Below the pieces are notes generated by a model. It ran no database searches and was not told the DNA's origin. It worked only from the letters and a program-made list of their open reading frames with translations. Of a stretch of DNA of 64,000 nt, positions 45,919-54,917 are shown one piece after another (position 1 is the stretch's first letter; the number at the start of each line of letters is the position of its first letter). This DNA is from Chitinophagales bacterium. Its GTDB lineage: Bacteria > Bacteroidota > Bacteroidia > Chitinophagales > UBA8649. Both the position numbers and the translations under genes were made by a program. The DNA lies in assembly GCA_020635995.1 (NCBI GenBank), contig JACJYS010000004.1:124001-188000 (forward strand). The letters are read 5' to 3'.

Positions 45919-46614
45919 ATGAGCATACTAACACGAGACGAAACACCCAGTAATTACGAACGTATTTTTATTATACTTTCAGGATTTTTTATTGCTTCTC
46001 TAGTTTTAACTAATTTAATAGCCGGTCGGTTTTTTACTATTAACATTCCTACTTTAAATGTTGATTGGCATTTAACTTCCGGAGTAATAGCCTACCCTAT
46101 TACTTTTTTAGTTACCGATATTATTTCTGAAATATATGGCGAAAAACGAGCTAAACTATTAGTATTCACAGGATTTATCATTAGTGTTTTTACGGTAGTT
46201 ATTATCATTACAAGCATAAGTTTACCCATTTGGGATCGTTCTCCTGTTTCCGAAGCATCATACAATAATGTTTTTGGTTTAGCACCGGGTATAGTTTTTG
46301 GCTCTATGGTAGCTTATTTAAGTGCTCAGTTTATTGATGTAAAATTATTTGAGTTTTGGCGAAAACTGACTAAAGGCAAACATCTTTGGTTAAGAAACAA
46401 CGGTTCTACAATAATAAGTCAACTGGTAGATAGTGTTTTAGTTGTTATTATTGCCTTAATTATTTACCCTACCATAACGGGCGTATCAGAACCGCTTACA
46501 TGGAAAGAAGCCTACGTTATAATAGTGGGACAATACATATTTAAAGCCCTATTAGCATTGTTTGATACCCCATTTATTTATTTAAGTGTTTATTTAATTA
46601 ATAAAAAATTATGA
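45919..46614 (+). CDS. yhhQ: queuosine precursor transporter (VUT family)
   Basis: The 231-residue inner-membrane protein has six or so helices and the family motifs NLIAGRFF, GVIAYPITFLVTDIISEIYGE and WLRNNGSTIISQLVDS. VUT/YhhQ proteins import preQ0 or preQ1 for queuosine tRNA modification. The length is normal. It is divergent from the ankyrin gene with an 82-bp gap. The specific precursor cannot be told from sequence. Confidence 0.9.
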   Translation: MSILTRDETPSNYERIFIILSGFFIASLVLTNLIAGRFFTINIPTLNVDWHLTSGVIAYPITFLVTDIISEIYGEKRAKLLVFTGFIISVFTVVIIITSISLPIWDRSPVSEASYNNVFGLAPGIVFGSMVAYLSAQFIDVKLFEFWRKLTKGKHLWLRNNGSTIISQLVDSVLVVIIALIIYPTITGVSEPLTWKEAYVIIVGQYIFKALLALFDTPFIYLSVYLINKKL

Positions 46615-47171
46615 CTATCCATTATTATACCAATAATTTATGCTTTATAATAGTATATAGGAACGTTTAAGTAATTTTAGTTACAATTTGTAGTCTTTTA
46701 CTTTTGTCTTGATACAAAAGTAACAAAAAATCAAGACTGTAATCAAAAACACTAAAATGCTATAAAACAGACGAGGACAAATTAATGTATGCTCAACTTC
46801 ATTTTTCCTAAAGTATTTTCACTCGTTGGAGCATACTAATTTGTCTGTTTACTGTTTTATAATTTTATTCATTTTGGATGTCTGTTTTACATCATTTCTT
46901 AACGTATTTTTGATTAAGGTCGGGAAAAGTGCACCTTAAGTTTGCAAGTGGGGAACCCATTAACCGAAAACTCCGTAAAAAATTAAACTGTTTGAAGAAC
47001 GGAGTGATGAGTTTTTGATTTTTAGGAGTTGAGGTTATAATGGGTCGCTGAAAACTTAGTGCGATTCTTTTGTAACTTTTCTTCTAAAGAAAAGTTAATG
47101 TAAATCTTTACAGATAGTCATATAAAAAATTAAAAAAATAGCATTAACTTTATTCCATATAAACCCCAATT
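46615..47171. other. intergenic region with a degenerate Bacteroidota repeat element
   Basis: The stretch has no convincing gene. It begins with ACTTTTGTCTTGATACAAAA near 46690 and ends with CTTTTGTAACTTTTCTTC near 47070, a pairing of motifs that I recall from other Bacteroidota intergenic regions. TATGACTATC at 46610-46619 and its complement at 47113-47122 bracket it. It could be a non-coding repeat or a dead insertion. Confidence 0.45.
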
Positions 47172-47933
47172 ATGAAAAAAGTAACCCTAAGCCTATATTT
47201 TACCATATTCGTATTTATAATTTTTGCTCAGTTAGATATTAATACCATAAACAAACGCATGGTTAAAATAGACAATAATTTGTTTATAGATAAATATGAA
47301 ACTTCTAATGCTGACTACAATCTTTTTTTAGATTATTTAAAAGCTAAAAATGAAGCACAGTACTTAGAAGCAAGTGTAAAAAGCAGCTATTGGACAGAAA
47401 TGCTAAACCATGGAGAATCTTTTGATGCTTATTACAATACACACAAAGCTTACAATAAATATCCTGTTGTAAATATAAGTTTTGAAGCTGCTGAGGCATA
47501 CTGCCAATGGCTTACGGAACAATACAATAATAGTGATGAAAGAAAATACAATAAAGTAGTCTTTAAATTGCCCAGCGAAAATGAATGGACTTTAGCTGCA
47601 AATGGCGGTAACGATAAATTAGAATATCCATGGGGTAGCCATAAAATATCTAACAACAAAGGATATTATTATTGCAATTTTGTAATAAAAAAAGACGCTG
47701 ATATAAAAACAGTAACGGCACCGGTACACAGCTATAAAAAAACAGTAACAGGTTTATACAATATTAGTGGCAATGTAGCAGAAATGACCAATAAAAATGG
47801 TACTGCCATAGGTGGTAGCTGGAATGATGACTCAAGTAAAATGAAAATAAACACCTCCGAAAATATAAGCCAATACACCCACCCTATGCCTACCGTAGGT
47901 TTTAGAGTAGCTATGGAAATAGTACAAGAGTAA
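47172..47933 (+). CDS. SUMF1/formylglycine-generating-enzyme-like protein, exported
   Basis: The 253-residue product has a signal peptide (cleavage near FAQ) and a SUMF1/FGE fold: IDKYETSNADYNLFL, YPVVNISFEAAEAYCQWL, FKLPSENEWTLAANGG, YNISGNVAEMT and a final GGSWNDDS...VGFRVAM. Many bacterial members are not enzymes but structural or gliding proteins (GldJ/GldK types). The copper-binding Cys pair of true FGE is not seen, so a non-enzymatic role is more likely. A YCII-domain gene follows 2 bp downstream. Confidence 0.8.
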   Translation: MKKVTLSLYFTIFVFIIFAQLDINTINKRMVKIDNNLFIDKYETSNADYNLFLDYLKAKNEAQYLEASVKSSYWTEMLNHGESFDAYYNTHKAYNKYPVVNISFEAAEAYCQWLTEQYNNSDERKYNKVVFKLPSENEWTLAANGGNDKLEYPWGSHKISNNKGYYYCNFVIKKDADIKTVTAPVHSYKKTVTGLYNISGNVAEMTNKNGTAIGGSWNDDSSKMKINTSENISQYTHPMPTVGFRVAMEIVQE

Positions 47934-47935
47934 TC

Positions 47936-48394
47936 ATGAAATATATTTTAGTTTTAGGACTTATATTTGCCTTTAATATGAGTGTATTTTCACAAAACGA
48001 CAACCCAAATTACGATAAAGAATTAGCCGAAAAACTTGGTGCAGATGAGTATGGCATGAAGCAATATTTTTTTGTATTATTAAGAACGGGAAATAACGAC
48101 ACTACCAATCAAGAATTTATAAATAAATGCTTTGAAGGGCACATGAGCAATATTTGGAAATTAGAAGAAGAAGGGAAACTAATAATAGCCGGTCCATTTT
48201 TTAAAAACGACAAAGATTATAGGGGCTTATATATTTTTGATGTGAAAAATAAGGAAGAGTTAGAGAAGGTATTGTTAAGCGACCCTGCCATTGAAGCAGA
48301 TTTACTAAGTGCCGAAATAACTCCTTGGTACGGCTCTGCTGCTTTAAAAGAATATTTAAAGTTCTCTGATAAAATATGGAAAAAGAAACCATAA
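47936..48394 (+). CDS. YCII-related domain protein, exported
   Basis: The 152-residue product has a signal peptide (cleavage near VFSQ) and a YCII-like ferredoxin fold: MKQYFFVLLRTG, FEGHMSNIWKLEEEGKLIIAGPFF and LRGLYIFDVKN-type strands followed by DPAIEADLLSAEITPWYG. The conserved His of the YCII motif is present (GHMSNI). Function of this exported type is unknown. It is 2 bp after the SUMF1-type gene, so they are likely cotranscribed. Confidence 0.75.
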   Translation: MKYILVLGLIFAFNMSVFSQNDNPNYDKELAEKLGADEYGMKQYFFVLLRTGNNDTTNQEFINKCFEGHMSNIWKLEEEGKLIIAGPFFKNDKDYRGLYIFDVKNKEELEKVLLSDPAIEADLLSAEITPWYGSAALKEYLKFSDKIWKKKP

Positions 48395-48424
48395 TCTCCA
48401 TTTCAACAATATTTATAAAACAAA

Positions 48425-48450
48425 AAATGCTCCGATTTATCGGAGCATTT
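48425..48450. terminator. bidirectional terminator hairpin
   Basis: AAATGCTCCGAT and ATCGGAGCATTT form a perfect stem with A/T runs on both sides, between the convergent YCII and lipoprotein genes. Confidence 0.8.
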
Positions 48451-48483
48451 AACATTTACAAACAATTTAATTAATTATTTATA

Positions 48484-49023
48484 CTATTTCGTTCCAGTAA
48501 TGTGTAACTGACCAGAAATATTTGATGTAGAGCCAGAAGGAGAACCTAATGTAACATTTACATCAACAGCATTTGTTGTACTAAAATCTGCTGTACCGTT
48601 AATTAAAAAATCTAAAGTACTACCATTTTGCTCAAAAGAATATGCCGCATCTGTAATAGTTAATACTTTAGTAGAAGCATTATACGTTCCAGATACTTTT
48701 GGTTTTAAACCAGTAAATAAACCTTCTAAATTAATTTCTAAATAATACGTTCCACTAACTTCAGAAACTATAGTAGGTGCTACTTCCGGAGTAGTAGGAT
48801 TATACAATGTATCTGGGTCAGAATATACATATCCTGTTAAAGAGCCATTATATGTACCACACACATCGCAAGTAGTAGCATCAGGGTCTGTAACACACGT
48901 TCCATCTTGACAAATTTCGCCTGTTGGACAAGTTATACCTTCACAAAGGTCTTCTTCTCCGCATGACTGTAAACCAAATGTTATAGCACCAGCTACAAAT
49001 AAACTTAAAAATATTTTTTTCAT
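48484..49023 (-). CDS. Cys-rich lipoprotein, unknown function
   Basis: The 179-residue product has a lipoprotein signal with LQSCGEED (Cys at about 21). A short Cys-rich segment follows (CEGITCPTGEICQDGTC, then TTCDVCGTYNG), resembling an EGF-like or disulfide knot that often starts Bacteroidota surface lipoproteins. The rest (about 60-179) is a single beta-rich domain with Gly/Ser/Thr/Val. No function can be assigned. It has its own TACCTTTG promoter element at 49068-49061. Confidence 0.7.
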   Translation of the reverse strand: MKKIFLSLFVAGAITFGLQSCGEEDLCEGITCPTGEICQDGTCVTDPDATTCDVCGTYNGSLTGYVYSDPDTLYNPTTPEVAPTIVSEVSGTYYLEINLEGLFTGLKPKVSGTYNASTKVLTITDAAYSFEQNGSTLDFLINGTADFSTTNAVDVNVTLGSPSGSTSNISGQLHITGTK

Positions 49024-49060
49024 TATTTTTCTTTTTTGTTTTAAAATTAAAATTACGGCA

Positions 49061-49068
49061 CAAAGGTA
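49061..49068 (-). promoter_or_regulatory. -7 promoter element of the Cys-rich lipoprotein gene
   Basis: The minus strand reads TACCTTTG ending 38 bp before the start at 49023. Confidence 0.5.
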
Positions 49069-49158
49069 ATTTCTTATAAAATAAAATACTAATTATACTC
49101 CATTTAAAAGTACGACATTTGAAAACTTATACTTTTGTAACACCCAAGCTCACAAAAC

Positions 49159-49192
49159 AAAAAGCCTGTGATTTAATGTTCACAGGCTTTTT
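49159..49192 (-). terminator. terminator after the HMA genes
   Basis: A 13-bp stem (AAAAAGCCTGTGA at 49159-49171 with TCACAGGCTTTTT at 49180-49192) follows the CopZ-like gene on the minus strand. T runs on both strands make it able to act in both directions. Confidence 0.8.
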
Positions 49193-49218
49193 TAATCTTT
49201 AAATTTAACAGTTTAGTG

Positions 49219-49425
49219 CTACTCAATAATTTTGTAGCTCGTTTCAGCTAAAGCTGTTTTAATGGTATTTTCATCAGCTTTGTGTTCGTCATAACTAATG
49301 CTGGCTGTTCCTTTTTCTAAAGAAACGGATACACTATTTACTCCTTCCATTTTTTCAAATGCTTGCTTTACATTGTTTACACAATGCTGACACGACATAC
49401 CTTGTATGTTAAAAGTTGTTTGCAT
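49219..49425 (-). CDS. CopZ-like heavy-metal-associated (HMA) protein
   Basis: A small soluble metallochaperone with the ferredoxin-like HMA fold. From the start at 49425 it has 68 residues with the metal site GMSCQHC (C12 and C15). An alternative ATG 12 bp upstream is possible, but the 49425 start overlaps the stop of the upstream HMA gene as TAATG, typical of translational coupling. It probably binds Cu(I) or a similar soft metal in the cytoplasm. Confidence 0.85.
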   Translation of the reverse strand: MQTTFNIQGMSCQHCVNNVKQAFEKMEGVNSVSVSLEKGTASISYDEHKADENTIKTALAETSYKIIE

Positions 49426-49883
49426 TAGTGAGCACACTCTTTTTTAGCTCCGTCTTTACTGCAATCTTTCTTTGCACCATCTTTGCTACATTCTTTACTA
49501 TTGGCTGCATCTTTACTGCATCCACCGGCACTACCCTTACTTGCACAGCAAGATTTTGCTTTAGGTTTGCAACAGTCATCTAATTTAGCATAAGCTTCTC
49601 TGTCTGGCATTGAATTGTCTGCCCAATATCCTGTACCGTTAATTGCTTTAACTATCTCGTCTTTGCTTACTACTTCATTATCAAATTTTACCGATAATTC
49701 TTTTGTATCTACGTTTAATAAAACTTTTTTAACGCCTTCTAATTTGCTTACTGATTTTTCTAATCTCTCTTTGCACATATCGCATTGAGCACTTGTTTTA
49801 ATCACTATTTTTTCAACTCCGGCAAATGCTGTTGTAGCAAAAATTAAAGCTAAACTTAATACAATCATTTTTAAATTTTTCAT
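49425..49883 (-). CDS. exported HMA-domain protein with Cys/Lys-rich tail
   Basis: The 152-residue product has a signal peptide (cleavage near AFAG), an HMA domain with QCDMCKERL (C34 and C37) through about residue 88, and a tail with many cysteines (CCKPKAKSCC, then repeated CSKDGAKK units) that should bind several metal ions. It sits between the TonB-dependent receptor and the CopZ-like gene, so it may pass a metal in the periplasm. The tail repeats look recently expanded. Confidence 0.8.
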   Translation of the reverse strand: MKNLKMIVLSLALIFATTAFAGVEKIVIKTSAQCDMCKERLEKSVSKLEGVKKVLLNVDTKELSVKFDNEVVSKDEIVKAINGTGYWADNSMPDREAYAKLDDCCKPKAKSCCASKGSAGGCSKDAANSKECSKDGAKKDCSKDGAKKECAH

Positions 49884-49907
49884 TTCTTTTCTTTTTTAAT
49901 TTGTTTA

Positions 49908-49915
49908 CAAAAATA
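49908..49915 (-). promoter_or_regulatory. -7 promoter element before the exported HMA gene
   Basis: The minus strand reads TATTTTTG 25 bp before the start at 49883, within the 44-bp gap after the receptor gene. Confidence 0.5.
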
Positions 49916-49927
49916 TAAATAATTTGG

Positions 49928-52132
49928 TTATTTTTTCTCTTTATATGGAATGGTTAAACGCAAACCTCCGTAAATTCTTGGTCCTCCCAAAGGTCCCCAT
50001 ATCATTGATGCATCAAAATATTTGCCAAAAGCGTCATCGCTGGCTATTATTGCATCTTTTTGCCAATAATTTGTTAGATTTTCGGCTCCTAAATAAAATT
50101 CCCATTTTTTAACTACAGCAGTTATTTGGCTGTTTAAATTGAAAAATATTTTAGATTCATCTGGTCGTTGATACGCCACAGGATTGGTACTTGTGCTTGG
50201 CAAGCGTGATTTGCCATACAACTGTCCTGTAACATTAAAACGCCATTTTTTATTTGGAGTTTCGTAATCTATGGTTGTTAAAAATTTATGTCGTGGCACG
50301 TACGGAGCTATTTTTAAACCGCTATTATAGTTTACATGTACATCATCAAATTTGTAGGCAAGCTGTATATCTAAACCTTTTGTGGCTTCTACTCTGGCTT
50401 CTATTTGTAGGCTGTTTGCATAGCTTTTGCCGTCTAAATTATAAAAATGCAACTCTGTAGGCGTTTCATAATCACTCACTATTTGATTAGTGAAATCGGT
50501 TCGGTAATAATCAACTACTATACTTGCCGGCTGAAAACCTAAATTAAATTCTTTCATTAAACTTCCTCCCACATTCCAAGCACTTTCATAACCCAGTTTT
50601 TCATCAATAGATATAACTCTATTACTTGCCAATGCCTGTATATTTTCAGCTATAATATTGGCTGTTCTGTAGCCTTTGCCTACGGCAAGTTTTAAAGTAA
50701 AATCTTTAGGCATGATATATTTAAAGTTAAATTTTGGAGAAATCCAAAAACCATGAATACTGTTATAATCGGCACGAATACCCGCTACTAAAGACAACTT
50801 TTTATAATCTTGATAAGTATATTCAGCAAAAACACCGGGTACATTTTCTGTTCTACCCAAATTTAAAGCGTCTAAATATTCATCAAATTTATTAAATACA
50901 TAGCTCGCCCCTACTTTCATTTCATTATTATGATTTTGCATTTTTGATTGAAAAATGAAATTTACATTGCCATAATTTTCTTTGGCATTATAAAATCTAT
51001 TGCCGTACCAGCCTTGTTGCTGATGATTGTAATATCTGTACTGAACACCAATACTTTGCAACTGATTATTAAACATAAATCCTGTTTTAGCAAAAGCATC
51101 CCAGCGTCTGTTAATGTTGGTAGTTCTAAATAATTGTGTCTTATTTTCATTCAATTTTAAATTAGGCAATTGTCCCGATTCACGTTCATCAAAAGTATAA
51201 TTTACGCCAAATTGTGATTTGAATTTATCGCCATTATATTTCCACTTGTTAGAAATAACAGCACTTTCATTTAATGGCACATCTTGGAAACTGTCATTAT
51301 TGCTATCGTGCTTAAATTCGTGTATTCTGCCATGTGCTAATAATATGGTACTCCATTTTTTATTAAAACGATGTGAAACATTGGTATTTAACTCAAACTG
51401 ACCGTGCCTTGATGCAAAAAGATTTAGATAAAAGCGTTCAGAATTATCCGGTTCTTTATAGTTGTAATTAATTTGCCCCGTAATGGCCTCGTATCCATTT
51501 ACCACAGAACCTGCTCCTTTATTTATAGAAATACTATTCATAAAGGGCCCTGGAACATACAACATACCAAAACTATTGGCTTGCCCTCTTATGCTGGGCA
51601 TATTTTCAAACATAGTTTGAGTATAAATACTGTTTAAACCAAGCATTTTCATTTTTTTGGCTCCTGTTACGGCATCGCTAAAACTAACGTCAACGGTAGC
51701 ATTTGTTTCAAAACTTTCCGATAAATTGCAACAAGCCGCTTTGGTTAATTCTGCACTGTTTATAGTCTGCTCATTGTAAGTAACAATATAAGACCTATCC
51801 AATTTCTTTTTAACCACCTGCACTTCCTCCATTACATCGGGGTCAAGCATAACATGCAGTTCGTTAACTTTTTTAGGAATATCTATTACTTTTTCTTTAA
51901 AACCAATGTAACTAACTTTAATTTGCGAGTAGCTTTCATCTACTTTAAATTCAAAATAGCCATTTTCATCGGTCATAGTGCCGTGCAAGCCATCCATGGT
52001 GCTAACATTAGCTCCAAAAAGGCTTTGCATTTCTGCTGTAGAGCCATCGTGAACATAGCCCTTAACTAATTTATTTTGTGCAACAGCACACAAAACACTA
52101 AACTGCATGAGCAGTATTAATATATTTTTCAT
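49928..52132 (-). CDS. TonB-dependent outer-membrane receptor, likely metal-related
   Basis: The 734-residue protein has a signal peptide, an N-terminal carboxypeptidase-like beta-sandwich (about 22-100, with SYIGFKEKVIDI), a plug domain (about 120-230) and a 22-strand barrel ending in GGLRLTIPYKE. Such receptors bring in metals or organic ligands using the ExbB-ExbD-TonB motor. The tight linkage to two HMA proteins and a Cys-rich exported protein suggests uptake of copper or another metal ion. No visible TonB box was mapped. Substrate is inference. Confidence 0.85.
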   Translation of the reverse strand: MKNILILLMQFSVLCAVAQNKLVKGYVHDGSTAEMQSLFGANVSTMDGLHGTMTDENGYFEFKVDESYSQIKVSYIGFKEKVIDIPKKVNELHVMLDPDVMEEVQVVKKKLDRSYIVTYNEQTINSAELTKAACCNLSESFETNATVDVSFSDAVTGAKKMKMLGLNSIYTQTMFENMPSIRGQANSFGMLYVPGPFMNSISINKGAGSVVNGYEAITGQINYNYKEPDNSERFYLNLFASRHGQFELNTNVSHRFNKKWSTILLAHGRIHEFKHDSNNDSFQDVPLNESAVISNKWKYNGDKFKSQFGVNYTFDERESGQLPNLKLNENKTQLFRTTNINRRWDAFAKTGFMFNNQLQSIGVQYRYYNHQQQGWYGNRFYNAKENYGNVNFIFQSKMQNHNNEMKVGASYVFNKFDEYLDALNLGRTENVPGVFAEYTYQDYKKLSLVAGIRADYNSIHGFWISPKFNFKYIMPKDFTLKLAVGKGYRTANIIAENIQALASNRVISIDEKLGYESAWNVGGSLMKEFNLGFQPASIVVDYYRTDFTNQIVSDYETPTELHFYNLDGKSYANSLQIEARVEATKGLDIQLAYKFDDVHVNYNSGLKIAPYVPRHKFLTTIDYETPNKKWRFNVTGQLYGKSRLPSTSTNPVAYQRPDESKIFFNLNSQITAVVKKWEFYLGAENLTNYWQKDAIIASDDAFGKYFDASMIWGPLGGPRIYGGLRLTIPYKEKK

Positions 52133-52205
52133 TATTCTGTTTGTTTTTTAATTAGTAATAAAACTTTACCACTACTCTATTGAGTAGATTAAAAAAAACA
52201 AACTG

Positions 52206-52604
52206 CTAACAAAGGAAAGATTGTTGCATTATTTGCAAGGGGACTTGCTCTTTTGCAACAACATAGTGATGATGATTATTTAAGTAATTTGAAAAATTAG
52301 GAGAAATTTCCTTTTCAAATAAAAGATTTAAGGGTAAAACGGCTATATCAATCTGAAAATCTACTACCGAAGATATAATTAAATCGGCATTGGCATCTAT
52401 TGAGCCATTAAAACTTTTACAACACTTGCTTTTTTTAGTAAATGAAGTATGTTTTTCTGTATGACATTTAACTTGTGTAGTTTCCATACTACACGAGTTT
52501 TTATTTTTAGAAAAAGAAATTTCTGTTGTGTTAGATTTTAAACAAGTATGGGTATAAAAAGGTATAGTTATGCTGGCAAGCAACATAAAAAAACTTAAAT
52601 ACAC
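52206..52604 (-). CDS. HYC_CC_PP-type exported Cys/His protein
   Basis: This 132-residue protein has one N-terminal hydrophobic segment, then TCLKS, CSMETTQVKCHTEKH and KCCKSF motifs matching the HYC_CC_PP family found beside metal receptors in Bacteroidota; its exact role is unknown. A His-rich stretch (NNHHHYVV) is near the end. The assigned start is a GTG at 52604; sequence upstream in frame could add about ten residues only from a rare ATT start. It is upstream of the TonB-dependent receptor by 73 bp and may be cotranscribed. Confidence 0.65.
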   Translation of the reverse strand: MYLSFFMLLASITIPFYTHTCLKSNTTEISFSKNKNSCSMETTQVKCHTEKHTSFTKKSKCCKSFNGSIDANADLIISSVVDFQIDIAVLPLNLLFEKEISPNFSNYLNNHHHYVVAKEQVPLQIMQQSFLC

Positions 52605-52679
52605 AATAACGATATTTCTTAAAATGAGTTTAATATCCTAAAAATTTAGGAACAAATATATGCTATAGCATTTAAACTT

Positions 52680-54887
52680 TTATTTCTTTATAAAGCTTTT
52701 AACACTTTTTTGAGAATGGTTATTTTGAAGTATTACACTATAAATACCACTATTTAAAGATGAAATATCTATTGTAATATCTTCTTCAAACTGTTCTTTT
52801 TTAGATAAAACTACTTGCCCCAATACATTTATTACACCATAAAAAACCACCTTATTTTCCTTATTGAAAGAAATAGTTATGCTATTCTCGCTGGGGTTGG
52901 GATAAAGAACAAAATCAAAAGCATACAAATCTTTAATTGCCGGTTCAATTATAGGAATAGAATCTTCGGTAGGCGTGGTAGTGTACATTAAAACGCCTCC
53001 GCTTATATTTCCTACAAAATAATCTAAAGCATTATTATGGTCAACATCTGTAATAAATAAATTGGTTTGTAATCCTGCTTTTACAGGCAGTAAAGTAGAA
53101 TCTAATAAAGTAAAACTTCCATTTTTTAGAGAATCGGTATTAACTTCAAAACTTAGTATATTTCCTACATCTGTTCCTGTATATAAAATGGTGTTGCTAT
53201 CTGTTGGTAGTACAAAAGGTGCACTATAGCCTTGTATAAATCCGGGTTCGTTGGTAGCTATATTTCCCAGAGCTAAATTTGAGCTGTCTTGATGAAAAAC
53301 GGGTGCTGTAGCTGTACCAAAGTTCCAATAATAGGCAATATTACCATAACTTCCTTCCTTTCCTACTACTAAATCTAATAAAGTATCTCCATTTAAGTCT
53401 ATCAACTGAGGATGAGCTCTATTGCCCACATCTAAGCCAAAATAATTAAATTGGTTAAACACAAAAGTTGGAGCATTGCCCATGCCTGCTGTATTTTCGT
53501 AAAAAAGTAAAGTGCCGTCTTCTACGCCCACTATCATATCTTTATCTCCATCGGCATCTATATCTCCAAAAGTAGGTCTTATAAAGAAAACACCCAAATT
53601 GTTTAAATTAGCATAATTATCTGTTACCAGCTCAAATACAGGCATCGTATCATTTCCTACATTTTTATAGTACTTATTAATACTGTGTTTTACACCATTT
53701 TCATCAAATAAATAGCCATTGCACACCAGCATATCTAATAAAGTATCTCCACTTAATTCTTCAAAAACGGCATAACCAAATCCTCCCAAATCTATATTAT
53801 CTTGTATTAAAAAATCCTTTTGAACAAAACTATAGCGAGAAGCAGGATTGCCCGTGTTTTTATAAAACCAAGAACTATTATAATTAACATGGCTGGTTAA
53901 AGTATTAGGCGAAACCAATAAATCTTTTAAGCCATCGGCATCTACATCTGCTTCAAAAGCAGCGGGAAACTCTACCACATTTACAGAAGCATTAAAAGAA
54001 GGATAAAAATAATCAACTGCACTTGAGTTCATGTGTGCATCTAAGTTGGTGTTGTCATTTTGTAAATACACTAAATTAGTAAAAGTTACATCGCCTAAAA
54101 GTAAATCGTATTTTCCATCGGCATTGGGGTCAAAAACTAAAATAGTAGAACCAATATGTTTAGCTCCTCCTGTGTTAGCATTTGAGCCTCCACCTTTACA
54201 AGATACATCAAAATTTATGTTATAATTAGTATTGCTTTCTCTAAATTGCCCCCAGCAAGAATTATACTCTTCATATATCAAAGAATCGCACCCATAGCCA
54301 CTTTCTTGCGAAATATTTCTATATAGAATTACATCTCCTCCAAAAATGGGAAATACAACAATATCTATATCTCCATCGCTGTCTATATCTACTATTCCCG
54401 GCACATCTCCGTTTACATTATATAAATTAACTTGGTTGCCTCCTAAGTCAAATTCAAGAATTGATTTTACCAACTCAAAAGAAATTTGCCCATTAACTAA
54501 TTGCTGTTTGTGCACTCTTATTCCTGCATTGGTCTGAGAAAAAATATCTACTAAGCCATCACAATTATAATCTTTAAAAATAGCAAAACCGTATATATCT
54601 TTTGGAAAAACCTCACTTAGCGTAGGAGCATAATTGTATTTCCCTGTTGAATCTAACAACAAAACTTTTATGGCATTTGATTTTTTATCAAAAACAATAA
54701 GATCCATTAATCCATCATTATTAATATCGGCATTTGAAAACTGTGGCAAATCTATTCCGCCCATCCAAGGGTGTTTTAGTGTATCATTATTTTCTATTAC
54801 GGGAAAATCGTTAGCGTAAAACAACTGTGCTTCAAGTATTTTAAAACTTGAAAAAACTAAGAAAACGAGAAGTGCAGTTTTTTTCAT
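52680..54887 (-). CDS. FG-GAP repeat protein with type IX secretion sorting domain
   Basis: This 735-residue exported protein has a signal peptide (about 1-20) and several FG-GAP/VCBS repeats with calcium-type loops such as DINNDGLMDLIVFD, DIDSDGDIDIVVFP, DVDADGLKDLLV and DIDADGDKDMIVG. Its last 75 residues are a T9SS type A sorting domain (LYPNPSENSITI...ISSLNSGIYSVIL...KSFIKK). It should be secreted across the outer membrane by the type IX system, consistent with PorX in this window. Ligand unknown; such proteins often bind surfaces. Confidence 0.9.
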   Translation of the reverse strand: MKKTALLVFLVFSSFKILEAQLFYANDFPVIENNDTLKHPWMGGIDLPQFSNADINNDGLMDLIVFDKKSNAIKVLLLDSTGKYNYAPTLSEVFPKDIYGFAIFKDYNCDGLVDIFSQTNAGIRVHKQQLVNGQISFELVKSILEFDLGGNQVNLYNVNGDVPGIVDIDSDGDIDIVVFPIFGGDVILYRNISQESGYGCDSLIYEEYNSCWGQFRESNTNYNINFDVSCKGGGSNANTGGAKHIGSTILVFDPNADGKYDLLLGDVTFTNLVYLQNDNTNLDAHMNSSAVDYFYPSFNASVNVVEFPAAFEADVDADGLKDLLVSPNTLTSHVNYNSSWFYKNTGNPASRYSFVQKDFLIQDNIDLGGFGYAVFEELSGDTLLDMLVCNGYLFDENGVKHSINKYYKNVGNDTMPVFELVTDNYANLNNLGVFFIRPTFGDIDADGDKDMIVGVEDGTLLFYENTAGMGNAPTFVFNQFNYFGLDVGNRAHPQLIDLNGDTLLDLVVGKEGSYGNIAYYWNFGTATAPVFHQDSSNLALGNIATNEPGFIQGYSAPFVLPTDSNTILYTGTDVGNILSFEVNTDSLKNGSFTLLDSTLLPVKAGLQTNLFITDVDHNNALDYFVGNISGGVLMYTTTPTEDSIPIIEPAIKDLYAFDFVLYPNPSENSITISFNKENKVVFYGVINVLGQVVLSKKEQFEEDITIDISSLNSGIYSVILQNNHSQKSVKSFIKK

Positions 54888-54917
54888 ACTTTATAATGAT
54901 TATAGTGTGTAATAAAT

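Noticed and set aside
45837..45926. N-terminal extension of the ankyrin protein
   Set aside because: Overlaps the divergent transporter start, has poor sequence quality for a protein N-terminus and the MSTN start is better placed.
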